This document shows, one piece after another, positions 9,732 through 20,700 of a stretch of 64,000 nucleotides of DNA; within the stretch, counting starts at the first letter, position 1; each line of letters begins with the position of its first letter. Origin of the DNA: Gnetum montanum (Eukaryota; Streptophyta; Gnetopsida; Gnetales; Gnetaceae); the NCBI GenBank assembly GCA_015680685.1, contig MNCI01004050.1, positions 847,966 through 911,965 on the forward strand. The letters run 5' to 3'. The position numbers and the translations under genes were made by a program. The notes below the pieces were generated by a model that was not told where the DNA came from, did not search any database, and saw only the letters and a program-made list of their open reading frames with translations.

Positions 9732-11195
9732 TGATGAGCGGCAAGTAGACCCTATGGCAAACTGTACAAATCACTAAGCATTCACACACAATCCGATTGA
9801 ATTACATGGACTTATAGCCTTCTAATTACATTGGTCTTTAGGAGGTGAAACTAACCATTGCAATTGTTATCTTTCCAATTACAATTATGAAATGCAAAAG
9901 TATGGTTAAGTGCAATAGAGACATATGCTTTTTATCATTTTTGTGTTTTATGTTCTAAGTTGCCTAAGAATAAAGAATAAAAAATTATATATTTGATTTC
10001 TAATTTACTCTAATTAACTAACATTTAACTAATCCTAACATAATCATCTATTCCCACTTTCCATTCACATCTTAAACACATTTAACGCTATTGGGTTACC
10101 AAATGTTAAGCGTTCTTGGGATTACTAAGCGTCAAGTGTATGCTCAAAGTGGTCATACCTATGTGCTTAATTAATCACTATTTAAGCTATCTTAATCTAG
10201 CTTAAATTAGCTTAACTTAATTACTTTAATTACTTAAAATCATTAAAGGAAATTTCTTAAAATATTAAATGCATAAAGAAAATAATTAATCTATTTCAAA
10301 GTGTTGCAAGGTTTATTCGAAAGCTTGTCTTTATTGTCATACACACTATAGTGCTTAGGTACAATAGTGCCTAAATAAAGATTTGTACACTCTTTGTGAC
10401 ATCTTGGCCCCAGATGTCATGGAAAATGTCAAATATACGATATATTAGACATTATGTGTACAAAGAAAATATACCAAATGAAAAATATATGTGATATTCA
10501 ACATTATGTATAAAGGAAATAATAAAAAAAATGTAGAAAGAAAAACAAAAGAATGATTTATTGATTTAAAATAGCATATCTAAATCATGCTCTAAGAGTG
10601 TTCCTTGGGGTTTTGTTCATTTGGCATCTATCCCTTAGAGGCAATCCAACATTGCCACCGGCCTATAACTTAGCTAGAAGGGATGGCCAGTCCACTTCCT
10701 ATCCTAGTTCACCTAACTTCCTGTGACTTACCTTTATTGGCTCCATCACTCCATGCTGGCATGAGCTCTAACCCTAGGTATAAATGCCTTAGGTCAAACC
10801 CCTAAAGGTTACCTTAAGAGATACATTTGTGATTATAACATGACCTTTTGAGTCTTAATTACTACTACCCTTTTAGGTATTTTTAAGATAACAATAACAC
10901 TTGTTATGAAGAGACATCATCTTCATTAGGTAACAACATCATTTGGGAATGGGGATGTAACACTCTTTGACTCCCACTACAAGCACTTAGAAAAATATTC
11001 TAACTTTCAAGTGGAAAAACTACTAGAGATTTGCTACAACTATGAGACTTATGCCATAAATGTGACTAGTGAGTGCATATTTATAGGAGAAATAGGGAGC
11101 CCCATCGATGGGTGCATGTTAACAGGTCAAACCCCACATCGACAACATCATGTCAATGACATCCTATCAATGCGACCAACCATGATGCTTCATCA
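9732..11195 (-). mobile_element. 3' LTR of the 14.5-kb Athila-type element (contains a nested solo LTR)
   Basis: Minus-strand ends are TGATGAAGCATCATG and the degraded GCTCATCA. It is the partner of the LTR at 23401-24275. Without the nested 10395-10962 insertion and its duplication it is about 890 bp. The U3 carries CCATCGATGG (11102-11111) and related CATCGA/TCAATG motifs, then the TATA box CCTATAAATATG (near 11070-11085). The right neighbour is the 3' untranslated end of the element, with a weak purine tract. Confidence 0.85.
10395..10962 (+). mobile_element. Solo LTR inside the 3' LTR, with 5-bp target duplication CTCTT
   Basis: It starts TGTGACATC and ends GATGTAACA, so its ends form a 9-bp inverted repeat with one mismatch. 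CTCTT flanks both sides (10390-10394 and 10963-10967). The pre-insertion sequence matches the sister LTR at about 24040-24055 (cactttttgactcc). A TATA-like tataaatgcc lies near 10779, which suggests plus orientation. It is 568 bp with no internal region, so recombination between two LTRs probably removed the rest. Its family is not represented elsewhere in the window. Confidence 0.85.
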
Positions 11196-11414
11196 TACCC
11201 TCATGATTGAATGAAAACTTATCATTGAGTTCTTTATAAAATTTGGAAAGGTATTGGATTATTGACACAAAAATAACATGATAAGACTAAGTGCCTAGAG
11301 TATATGGTTTTTCATTGATTACAAAATTTTGGGTGTGTAGAACAACAAAATTAAACACTAGTACAAAACTAACAAACCAAATTCCTTAGATGACAAGAAG
11401 ATGTGGAAGAAGAT
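11196..11414 (-). other. 3' untranslated region of the 14.5-kb element
   Basis: Non-coding DNA lies between the stop of the 3' ORF and the 3' LTR. It is related to 50320-50485 in the second Athila-type element: shared catgattgaatgaaaactcatcattgag-like wording with indels. The purine stretch next to the LTR (minus-strand ATGAGGGTA; ATGGGCGTA in the other element) is a weak polypurine tract. Confidence 0.6.
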
Positions 11415-14250
11415 CAAATGATCCCAAGTGGTGGGGGTTCTTGAGGCTCCCAAGGACCTTCTCCTACTTAGGGTACACATGGTGGTTGAGATGGTTGTGG
11501 TTGTGGTTGTCCTAGGGTAGCTACAACTTTTGGTGGAAAATGAAAGGTGTCCAATAGTGCCTTCATCTTCACCTCCTTTTCCTTGGGATCATTCATGGTT
11601 CACATATCATCTCGAATGTGGGTCAGAGTGGGAACATCCCAGAGATAAGGCATTGTTGGGAATAGCTCCTTAACATTGATAAATCAAGCAGTGAAAAGTT
11701 TGTGTTCAACATTGAACACCTTAATTGCATTCTGTAGCTCTTGGTAGTCATTCATCCTCTTGGCCAAGTTCTTAGTAGTTTATCATTGATTGGTGAGCTT
11801 TTCCTTGAGAAGCTCAAGTTTGGCATTGGCAATCTTAAGCTTTTGCTTGGTGTCCTTGTGATGCTTTAACTCTACTTTTTACACAAGTATGAACTAACCA
11901 CTTATTTTTCCAATTTGGACCATCATAATCCAGTAGTCAACATCACCAAATTTTCATAATAGAGAGTGGAAAGATCCATGTACTCCATCATCTCCTTAAG
12001 CTACAACTCTTTCATGTGGATCTCCTCTTTGTTGTAGTCATTCAACACATCAAAGATAGGTTGCCAGACATCATTACTTTCCTTAAGTTGCTAGAGGGCT
12101 TCATTAACTTTTACCTTTGTCATTTGGAAGTGTTTTTCATTAATTTCTTTTTTAGACTAAAATAATCTTTGTAATGATTTTTGACTCTCTTAATTTTGAG
12201 AGCCTCATTTTTCCATGTTGTTATCTCTTTCACAATTTTTTAGTGAAGAGCTTGGAATTCCTCCATGGAGAGATTTTGATTTTTTGCTACTAATCTTCTT
12301 AGTTTATTATTTACTCTGGCTAGCTACTCCTACTCTTGATGGATAAAATCTTATATCTACTTCTTCTGCACATCAACGTTGCATAGGAAATGATTTTCTA
12401 TAGTTAAAATTACATTACCATGGTGCATTTGGACCAAGTCCTTCTAAATGGTGTATTTTTTGGCATTGGCCATGGATTGGTTAAAGATGGTCATCTCCTT
12501 CTTGTTCTTAACATTTTTGAGCTTGTCTTCAAGCTTCTTCAAGGCTCCATCCCTTGTCAATGTATGGTTGAGAAATGCAGGATCGGTGAAATAGACTCTT
12601 AATTCAGCAACCAACCAAGTGTTAGTTTTGTGCTTGGGCTATTTTGAGTTTTCCCTCCAGTATGATGCACTTACTTCTTGTAGCTCCGACCAGATTGCAT
12701 TCATTATATCCAAAATCTCAAAGACATTCAAAATCAGTTGCATAGTTCTCATTAGTTGATTCAACAACTCCTTATTCTAGGTTACACTTAATTTGTCACT
12801 AACTCTTCCTAAAGATGTTTGCACATCTCTAAGTGCAGAAACATCTAGTATAGATGTTGTAGGTGCATTAAGTGCCTCAGCAATTCTATTAGCAACCACC
12901 TCTACTATTGTCTCTTGCCCATGATATTGCATCACCAAGATAGTTACCCCCTCATCCTCCTCTAGACACATTGAGAAAGTAACAACATTCATAGAGATTT
13001 TTGGAAATTTTTGCTACTAAGAGAGAGATACTATTACCTCTTGGGCATTAGGATTTGATTTCATGAGTAGTTGTGTTTATTGGGCTGAGAAGATTGGTCC
13101 ACCTCCTTGCATCTGGCTAATTGTTTGAACCACTTCATTAAGGTGACTTATTGTTGGGTGATACATAGATGGATCATTGTCACTTGTTCCTACTCATTCC
13201 TCTTACTCTCAGATCTTACACATGTGCTCAAGAGCCATGTAGGCCTCTGACGATGACTTGTGAATAGGTGGTTGAGGTGGTGGTTGTTGCTCCTCTTTTT
13301 GGATGATCTTGGTAGGCATCTTATCATTCATCATCTTCATCTAAGAAATGGATGGATCATGTTGAATGACATTGTTTGTGTAGTGGGTTATTCCTCCCCT
13401 CTTGCATAACTTCTAGGTGAGGCATGGAAAGGGAAGTGTCTTCCTTCCACATTCATTTTCCTTAAATTTCTTCTCTATCTCAAGATAAATAAACTGTGGA
13501 AGGTTGACTAGGAATCTACTGCCTAAAGTAGCACACACATGGGCATAGAAAGCTCTGATCTTATTTGGTCTCACTATTGGATTAAGGTGAAAGACTGTAA
13601 TCTTTAAATATACACATTCTACTATGGTAAGCACATTAAACTTCTTATGATCGACTTCATAACATTGCTGTGTCCATTCCTTCTTAATGCTAGGATCTAC
13701 CTACATTAGGATTTTTGCTAAAAGTTTTCTAGTTTCTAGTAACCCAAGGATCTTGTTATGGCTTTCACCAAGTAGGATACTAAGATGTCCTTGATTATGA
13801 TCCTTGAACTAGGCTACTAATTATTCCAAAGTAGATATGTCTCTTCCATATGTCACTCCCTACTAGAAGTGATTATGGACCACATGGAAGCATTATGTAG
13901 TTGAGAGTTAACTTCTAGTAGTGTAAAATCCAAGAAAGGCTTGAAGTTTAATTCTTGAAGCATGAATTTCTAGACCTCCTTGTTCATGATTTGTCTAAGG
14001 TAGGCTTTCATCAAGGTAACCTCAAGGTTCAGTTTAGGTTCAACTGCCTCATCTCAATGAGACTATTTTGTTGCAGCAGCTTCTTTAGGAATCTATTAGA
14101 CAGATTCCACTTCAGGCTTCTTTTGAAGAGGTCCTATGGCATGGTTCTCTGCTTGTTCATGCATTATTCTTGGCCCCTTTCTATTCATGGCTATTTGTCT
14201 CTTAGTTGGAAAAATCCTCCTTCCTGTGCATGCTTTCCCTTAGATGTCAT
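11415..14250 (-). pseudogene. 3' ORF of the Athila-type element (env position; plant transposon-protein-like), broken
   Basis: The minus-strand start is ATG at 14248-14250 (MTSKGKHAQEGG), parallel to MTPKRGKQGG of the homologue at 53213. The clearest block is 13413-13634: PNKIRAFYAHVCATLGSRFLVNLPQFIYLEI. The part at 12777-12992 (MCLEEDEG, ETIVEVVANRI, LGRVSDKL) lies in the C-terminal half. The end is proline/glutamine-rich (QPQPQPSQPP) and closes near 11415. This protein sits after integrase, where Athila elements carry an env-like ORF. The whole looks like the plant family called putative plant transposon protein (PF20167 by memory, not searched). Function is unknown. Many stops and frameshifts. 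An apparent promoter lies at 14700-14790. Confidence 0.65.
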
Positions 14251-14699
14251 CTATGGTCAAAACATAGCCAAGGATTAGCATTCAATGTGTAACTTATAAT
14301 ATTTTGGTACCTTTTTCATTGGGCAGTTACAGTTAGGCTAAGTTTGGACCATGTTAGATTGATTATTTTATTATTATTTTGATGATTTTTAACTTAGAAT
14401 GCCACCAGAGCTTATTGGAAATTTTTAACTCTCATAAATTGATGTTTTATGTTGACTTCTTTGTTAAATCTTTGTGGGAGTTAGAAATTAGAAATTTTTT
14501 TGAAAAATTTTTCATCAAAAACTTAAGGTTTGTGGTCCCCACAACAAAGAGCTTACCTCTAGAACTACAGGGTCAAAGAACAAAGTGAATCAGACAAAAG
14601 GTTAGGAAGATATGGCTCTTGGAAAGTTCTAGGCTCTTAAAATTTGAAAAAAATCCCTCCTTGTTTTAAAGCAAATGTGAAAATCACTAAATGTGGCTA

Positions 14700-14790
14700 C
14701 CTATATATAGGTGGGTGGATCCTTGCATCAATGGGATCCCTTATATGGAATCCTATTTATGTAGGGACTCTATCGATGGGTACACACGTC
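14700..14790 (-). promoter_or_regulatory. Probable internal promoter of the 3' ORF, ATCGAT type
   Basis: On the minus strand it reads ACCCATCGATAGAGTCCCTA (14764-14783), then ATAAATAGG (about 14752-14760), then GATCCCATTGATGC and CCTATATATAGG (14700-14711). The element's own LTR reads ACCCATCGATGGGGCTCCCTA before its TATAAATA, and GATCCCATCAATG in the partner LTR. So motif, order and orientation match. It lies about 450 bp upstream of the ORF start at 14250. Seen: the sequence match. Inferred: promoter function. Confidence 0.55.
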
Positions 14791-16490
14791 TATGAAGCCT
14801 ATGACCAAAATTTTCACTTTGAATATCTTAAAAAATATAAAGAGTTTTGTTATGAAATTGGTATCCATAGAGAGCCAAAAAAGTCATGAACATGGAAATT
14901 CACAAAATTGAACAATTTGATGGGAGAATGAAATTTTCTTGAAAAACATTACCTTACAAAGTGCACAGTTGGATGCACGATGGGCACACAAAAGATTTGA
15001 TTACGGAAATGCCTAAGGATAAGGAACTTAACTAACCCAACCAAGAGGTATGCAAGTGGGTTCTTCCTATAGAAGGCTCATGCCATTTTTTCCCTTACAT
15101 AATCTCAACTAGGGAGTCTATGGGTCCCACAACTGATTAATGGTTATAAAATTTAAGGACCGAATCCGAAAGAATCTACCTAAGAATTTTGATACTTCAA
15201 ACTAAGACATCAAATAAAAACATGCAAATTGGTAGTAAGGTGGATTATGGAAAGCATTAATGGATGAGAGAGAAGGTAAGATGGAATTCCAAATTATGGT
15301 TACATGAAGTTCCTTGTGGATATTATGGTTAAATGACGTGATAAAATCCATCTTTAGTCTAGATAAAAACCAACCACTTTCAGTGACTTCACCTTGCCAC
15401 TCTAAGATTAGACCACCCTCTCAAGACACAAGAATGCTCCCATAGATCAATCACCATTCCTTATTTGATAAGAAAAGAGAATTAGAAAGTGAGAAAGGGC
15501 CATAGTTAGAGAAGACCTTTAGGTATGGGTAACATGTCTTTCTAGTCCCATAACCATTGCATGTAGCTCATTATTTTTATCTAAGGGGTATGCTTTGAAT
15601 TGCCATCATGTGTTTTTTTTATGCCTTTTTGGATTTTTTGGATGGGAACCATACCATGCAAAGGCTTATTAACTTCCTATTATTGGTCAACATCGAATGG
15701 TAAGAAATCCATGAAAACACAATTGTATTCAAGCAAGTAGAAAGGCACAAATAGTACTAAATTCCCTTGAAGTCACATCCTTTGCAAACCTTTGAATCTT
15801 TTTCATGTTTAGAAACTACTAAGGTCATAAGCTCATTAAAGTTTCATTAATGAAAAGGGACCTCATACTTCCAAACTAGGAAGATCATAGAATTTGTGGA
15901 TGTGTGAATGACGTGGACTCACTACCTATTTCATGAAAAATAAAGTTTGTCTTAGTTATCAATCATCAAAATTAAAAAATAGAAATCAAACATGAGCAAT
16001 TAAAACATTAAGTACAAACCACCATTAGCAATAGCTATAGTACCATTGTGTCCTATTCGTAATAGAGCATTTTATTAGGAAACAATAAAAACTCACATAA
16101 AACAAAATTAAAATATAAATGAAATTGGAAAATATTCCAAACATATAAAAAATTCTAATGATGTTGTAAAATTAAAAATTGTAAACATAACGAAGTATAA
16201 AATAAAAAGGTGTAAAAACAAAGAAAGTGTAAAATAAAAAAGCATAAAAACAAAAAAGTAGAAAAATTGAGAAGTCACTAATATGGTTAGCATGAATTTC
16301 CATCTTCCCTACAAGTAAGTTGAAATGAGAAGATTCAAAAAATTGAGCGAGGTTGTCCATCCAATGAGGTGTTGGTTGCATTGGCTTACTTAGGCTTGTG
16401 GAAAGGTTTAAGTTGTTACATGTTGACCAGTTGTTTCTTGTTTAGGCTCTCAAGTTTGTAGATCAACATGACCCTAGAAGGAAAGGTTAT
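14791..16490 (-). other. Post-integrase spacer of the Athila-type element
   Basis: AT-rich DNA without readable protein. It is colinear with 53640-55050 of the second Athila-type element: gcaagtgggttcttcc-type wording near 15052, a block near 15770 (cccttgaagtcacatcc) and one near 15910 (gacgtggactcactacc). Hydrophobic frames at 16108-16381 come from a T-rich, A-rich stretch and are not a gene. Confidence 0.55.
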
Positions 16491-16499
16491 CAATAATAT

Positions 16500-17620
16500 A
16501 TAACCCTTTCCACAATGTTTAAAGCTTAGTCTTTTGAGGTACATGTGTGGGGTTCCAATAAAGGACCTTGTTTCCAAGTTGAAATTTGACTTTTCTTATT
16601 CTAAGGTCATGGTGTGTTTTATTGAATAATTTGTGCATTTCAATTGAAGATATGGCTACCAATTGATTCTCATATAGCACATTAAGGTTGATCAATCTTT
16701 CTTTTTGTGCTAGGCTAAGGTCAAGATCAAGATCACAAGCTATTGAAAGTGTACAAAGCTCATATTGAATTGGAAAAGTTGGTAATTTCTCATACACCAA
16801 CTCATAGGGAGAGTCCTATAGGTAGTTTCCATGTTAAGCGGTATGCCCAAAGGGAATTGTTAAGTTTTTTGCTCTAGTATCTCCTATATTTTCTTATTGT
16901 TTTGGTTAAAATCTTGGTGATCTTTCTATTAGTAACCTCTACTTGACCATTGGCTTAGGGGTGGTAGGGTGTTGTTAGTGTATGTTTAACCCCCAATGAT
17001 TGCATGAGCTTGCAAAAAGTAACACCCATAAAATGAGTACCATTATCAAAAATTAGGGCATGTGGCATTTCAAACCTATTTACAACATTCTGTTGTACAA
17101 ATTGAGTAGTAGTGGAAGATGTACAGTCAATAATGGCTACTACTTTTGCCCATTTTATGGAATAGTCAATAGTGTCTATGATGTATGACTTTTCATTTAA
17201 CATGGATGTAATGAAATCCATGAAGTCTATGCTCTAAATGTCAAAGGATTAAAGTGGTTAGATCCACTGTTGAGGCCCCTCCATTTGAGCAAATCATCCC
17301 ACCATCTCATTGGAAACATTCATAAGAGTGAACGAATTGGTAACCATCCTTGAAGATTGTTGGCCAATAATATCATGCCATTAGGATCTTAATGGTTGTG
17401 TGTCTCCTTGCATAGTGGCCCCCACAAGGATCCTCATGAACATCTTGGAGAACACACAGTTGATTAGCATTAGGAACCAAGCCATTAACACACACCTTGT
17501 AAAGATGTTTGTTAATCTCCATGAAGAATTTGGCCTAATGAAGAAACCATTATTTTCTTCGATGATCTAAGACTTATGGCATCTCCTAAGTAAGAAGATA
17601 AGTAAGGATGTCATTGTACC
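16500..17620 (-). pseudogene. Integrase of the 14.5-kb Athila-type element
   Basis: Minus-strand core (16955-17221) has MDFITSML with the first catalytic Asp, DNGTHF with the second, and LGVKHTLTTPYHP. Past one stop, ANGQVEVTNR (about 16905-16935) holds the catalytic Glu, so all three DDE residues remain. The C-terminal part (16519-16800) reads TFPIQYELCTLSI, AQKERLINLNVLYENQLVA, KVKFQLGNKVLYWNP, typical of the region after the core. The zinc-finger half is degraded near 17300-17620. In-frame stops make it non-functional. Confidence 0.85.
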
Positions 17621-17689
17621 ATGTAGGTTTATTCGGCACTTGTTCATTTATTACACCAGCAAAGAAGAGTTCATTAAAAAATTATTAGA

Positions 17690-19960
17690 GAGTGGTCTCT
17701 CCTCCTCTTTGTTGTCTCATCATAATTGATATAAGTGGTTAGCGACCACATTCTCAGTTTTCTTTCGATTCACCAATGTAAGATTAAACTTTGGTAAGAT
17801 CACTAGCCACCATATGACATGGAGGCTCACTGTGGACTTGTTCCTAAGAAAAAGAATGGCACTATGATTAGTATGCACAAAAACCTTGTATCCAAGCACA
17901 TAATGCCTAAACTTCTCCAAGGCATATACCACTACCATTAGCTCTTTCTCAGTTGTGGTGTAGTTAAGCTGTGCACCGACAATGATTTGGCTTATGTAGT
18001 GGATATAATAAGGATGTTTTGGATAATCCAACTACATAAGCACAGCTCCCAAGGCATAGTTTGATGCCTCTATCATGATGTGAAATGAATTAGATCAATT
18101 AGGTGCTTTTAGAATTGGAGTTTCTACAAGCTCCTCCTTAAGCTTATGGAATGTCTTTTTGAATTTCTTGGTCCATATGAATGGAGAATCTTTCTTTATA
18201 AGCTTGACCAATAGTTTAGTGATCTTAGAGAAATTCTCTATGAATTGTCATAGTAGCAAGTGTGTCCAAGGAATGAATGGACATCTTTAATGATTTTTTG
18301 TTGATGGGTTATTCCTTGGATGATCCTAATCTTTTTAGAGTTCATCTCAATCCTCACTTGTGAGATTCTATGCCCCAACATAATGCCCTCCTGGACCATT
18401 AGATGGCTCTTTTGCTAATTGAGCCAAAGATTGATCTCCACACACCTTTTAAGCACTAGCTTAAGGTGGTCCAGGGATTGCTCAAATGTAGTGCCATAGG
18501 TGGTGATGAATTGTGTTTTGCTAGGCCCCAATATTGGATCCTCGATATCGGGTACGCGATATCACAGCATGGGCAATGATATCGAATACACGATATTGTG
18601 ATTCCTATGTAAGCCTATAAATACACATTTGGGTGTACAAGAATGGAGAGGGAGGGGGAGATAGTGTTAGAGTAGAGTATTTTTGTTAGTTTTCAATTCT
18701 TTCTCCAAATCATGCCCATCGTGTGATGATTGTAATTGTACGAAACCTTTATTCAAGTGTGACATACTTGGACATGCACATGATCAACAATAAAGATTGA
18801 GATTACTTCATCATTGTAGCATTCACTTAGTTTTTAATTATTTAATTGTTATTGTTATTTCTTATTTTCTTAGTTAATATTTCTTTACCATCATTTACTA
18901 TTCTTGTTGTAAAATGCATAATGAGTATGACTTAATCACGAACATTGAGGTGTAACTACTTGGTAACCCAGCTGCATATTTAGGAGTGCTTAAGTAATGT
19001 GCACTTGGTAATCCTAGAAGTAGTACATAAGGTCCAAGATGGGTATGGATGATTAAGGATGGATGCTCATCGCACTTAAGCTAGTTTAGATTTCGCTTCT
19101 CATCGCCTATTAGCTTACAACAAGTCTATTTTCCATTGTCTCTAGGACTGGCACTAGTTTATGACCACATCATTCACATCACTTTGGACTAAACCATACG
19201 TGACCAAGTAAATACTAGTCTAGGTGGGGAGACAATAAACTGTAATCAACATGTAACCATCTAGATACCACAACTAGTTTAGCTATAGAGTTTGACCAAA
19301 TCATGCGTGAACACTTGTATTCATATGGTTGAGTGTAAGGGTACCTCACCACTCATCAGGTGGAGAAGTAATCCATGAAGACTTCCATCCCATTACCAAT
19401 CTACTCTTGAAAAATACTTAGGACAAGGTGTTGGAATGTTGTAGGGGCATTACATAGATCAAAAGGCATCTTTTTATATGTAAAAGTTTCCTAGGGACTT
19501 GTGAATATTATTTTGGCTTAATCCTTTAACAAAATTTGAATTTGGTTATAGCCATTATAATCATCTAGAAAGCTATAATAGCAATGACCAGAGATAATGT
19601 CCAACATGTGGTCCACAAATGATAATGAAAAATGATCTTTATAGGTCTTCATGTTTAATAGCCTAAAATTAGACCTACCACTTGCTATCTTTCTTTGGCA
19701 TAATTACAAGTGGGCTAATCCACTTGCTATTTGTGATTGGATAGATGAACCCCACATTGAGGAGGTGTTTAATTTCCTCTTTGATGATATGCTTCAATTT
19801 CAGGTACTACTACAACTGCCTCTTTGGATTGATGGAAGGATTAGTATAGATGCAATGCTAGTATATCCTAGGATCAATCCTAGTTAGTTCAGGATATGAC
19901 CAAGCAAAGGTTGTTGGCCATTTGTTAGCCCCATTCAATAGCTTCACTTTCTATTCAGGA
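17690..19960 (-). pseudogene. Reverse transcriptase-RNase H of the 14.5-kb element, split by a solo LTR
   Basis: RT runs from about 19960 to 19364 and resumes at 18503. FMDYFST (19364-19384) is the catalytic box, with the second Asp changed to Tyr. It continues as TYGTTFEQSLDHLKLVLKRC, MVQEGIMLGHRIS on the other side of the solo LTR. RNase H is clearest at 17720-18031: MDYPKHPYYIHYIS, LNYTTTEKELMVVVYALEKFRHYVLGYKV, HTNHSAI. The VLKRC/MVQEGIMLGH wording is typical of Athila-type pol. Several stops and frameshifts. Confidence 0.85.
18504..19358 (+). mobile_element. Solo LTR, GATATC type, with target duplication GGTGG
   Basis: The ends are TGATGAATTGTG and CTCACCACTCATCA. GGTGG is repeated exactly at 18499-18503 and 19359-19363, inside the RT active-site region of the host element. 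It is 855 bp with no internal sequence, so it is a recombination remnant. GATATC occurs at 18544-18549, 18558-18563 and 18578-18583, and GATATT at 18592-18597; the TATA box TATAAATA is at 18616-18623. It belongs to the same family as 553-1410, 49505-50319 and 57260-58108 but lies in opposite orientation. Confidence 0.95.
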
Positions 19961-20149
19961 GCAAGGTTGGCATTAATTATTACTAGCTTGCCATTTTTTG
20001 GGAATGCATACTCCATGTCGGTGGGTAGAGTTCTCAACTCTAAGGGCTACTATTTAAAATTGTTATGGATTTTCAACTCTTCCCAATAAGTGTCATTAGG
20101 TTCATCATTAGAGAGTTGGAAATAAACTTACTCTAGTTCATCCATTCCT

Positions 20150-20700
20150 TCAACATAAGCACATGTTAAGCTCTTAGTTGGATCCATGCAAAGTGTGCTG
20201 CTTTCAGGATCAGCTATCAACCACTAGGTGTTCTCTTATTTTGTGGTTGCTACGTACAAGCACTTTTGGATTTCAAATTCATCTACATACTATTTACATG
20301 TTTTGATTAATGTGTTTTTGATAGACCATAATTTCTACACACAGTTGCACCTTGTATGGTTGTACACAATGTATGAAACTCTCTTGTTTTTAATCTTTCC
20401 AAACACATTTTCCTTGAAAATTTTCAAGAAAAGATCTTTGATGTCTATTCATACATCAAAAATGCTCAACCAAGCCATTTTCATAATGATTGGGAAGTTT
20501 CCCTTGTAGTTATCAACCTTGATTATCAAGAAATAGGTAGGATAGGACCACCTACAAACAATGGTCACAATGTCCTCCACTAGTCCCAAGGGAACAATGA
20601 TGAACTGATCTACCAATTCTAAACAAATGTTACTCTTCTTGAGAGGAGGTAGGTTATAGGCTTTGTATATTTTGTGAGAAATTAGGTTGATAAGAAAACT
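20150..20700 (-). pseudogene. Aspartic protease region of the 14.5-kb element
   Basis: Minus-strand reading gives LELVDQFIIVPLGLVEDIV, then TYFLIIKVDNYKGNFPIIM and AWLSIFDV. These match the second half of retroelement proteases (flap region VPLGLVEDIV and the C-terminal LG-xPWL-like block). The first half with the catalytic DTG/DSG is not readable. Retroelement protease cuts the polyprotein. It lies between gag on the right and RT on the left, as expected. Confidence 0.6.

Noticed and set aside
10395-10962. Mutator-like DNA transposon with a 9-10 bp duplication (acactctttg)
   Set aside because: TG...CA ends, a near-perfect TGTGACATC/TGTTACATC inverted repeat and an exact CTCTT duplication fit a solo LTR better.
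16108-16381. Hydrophobic open frames on the minus strand, like a small membrane protein
   Set aside because: They arise from an A/T-only-like stretch of the retroelement spacer and have no counterpart in the homologous spacer at 53640-55050.
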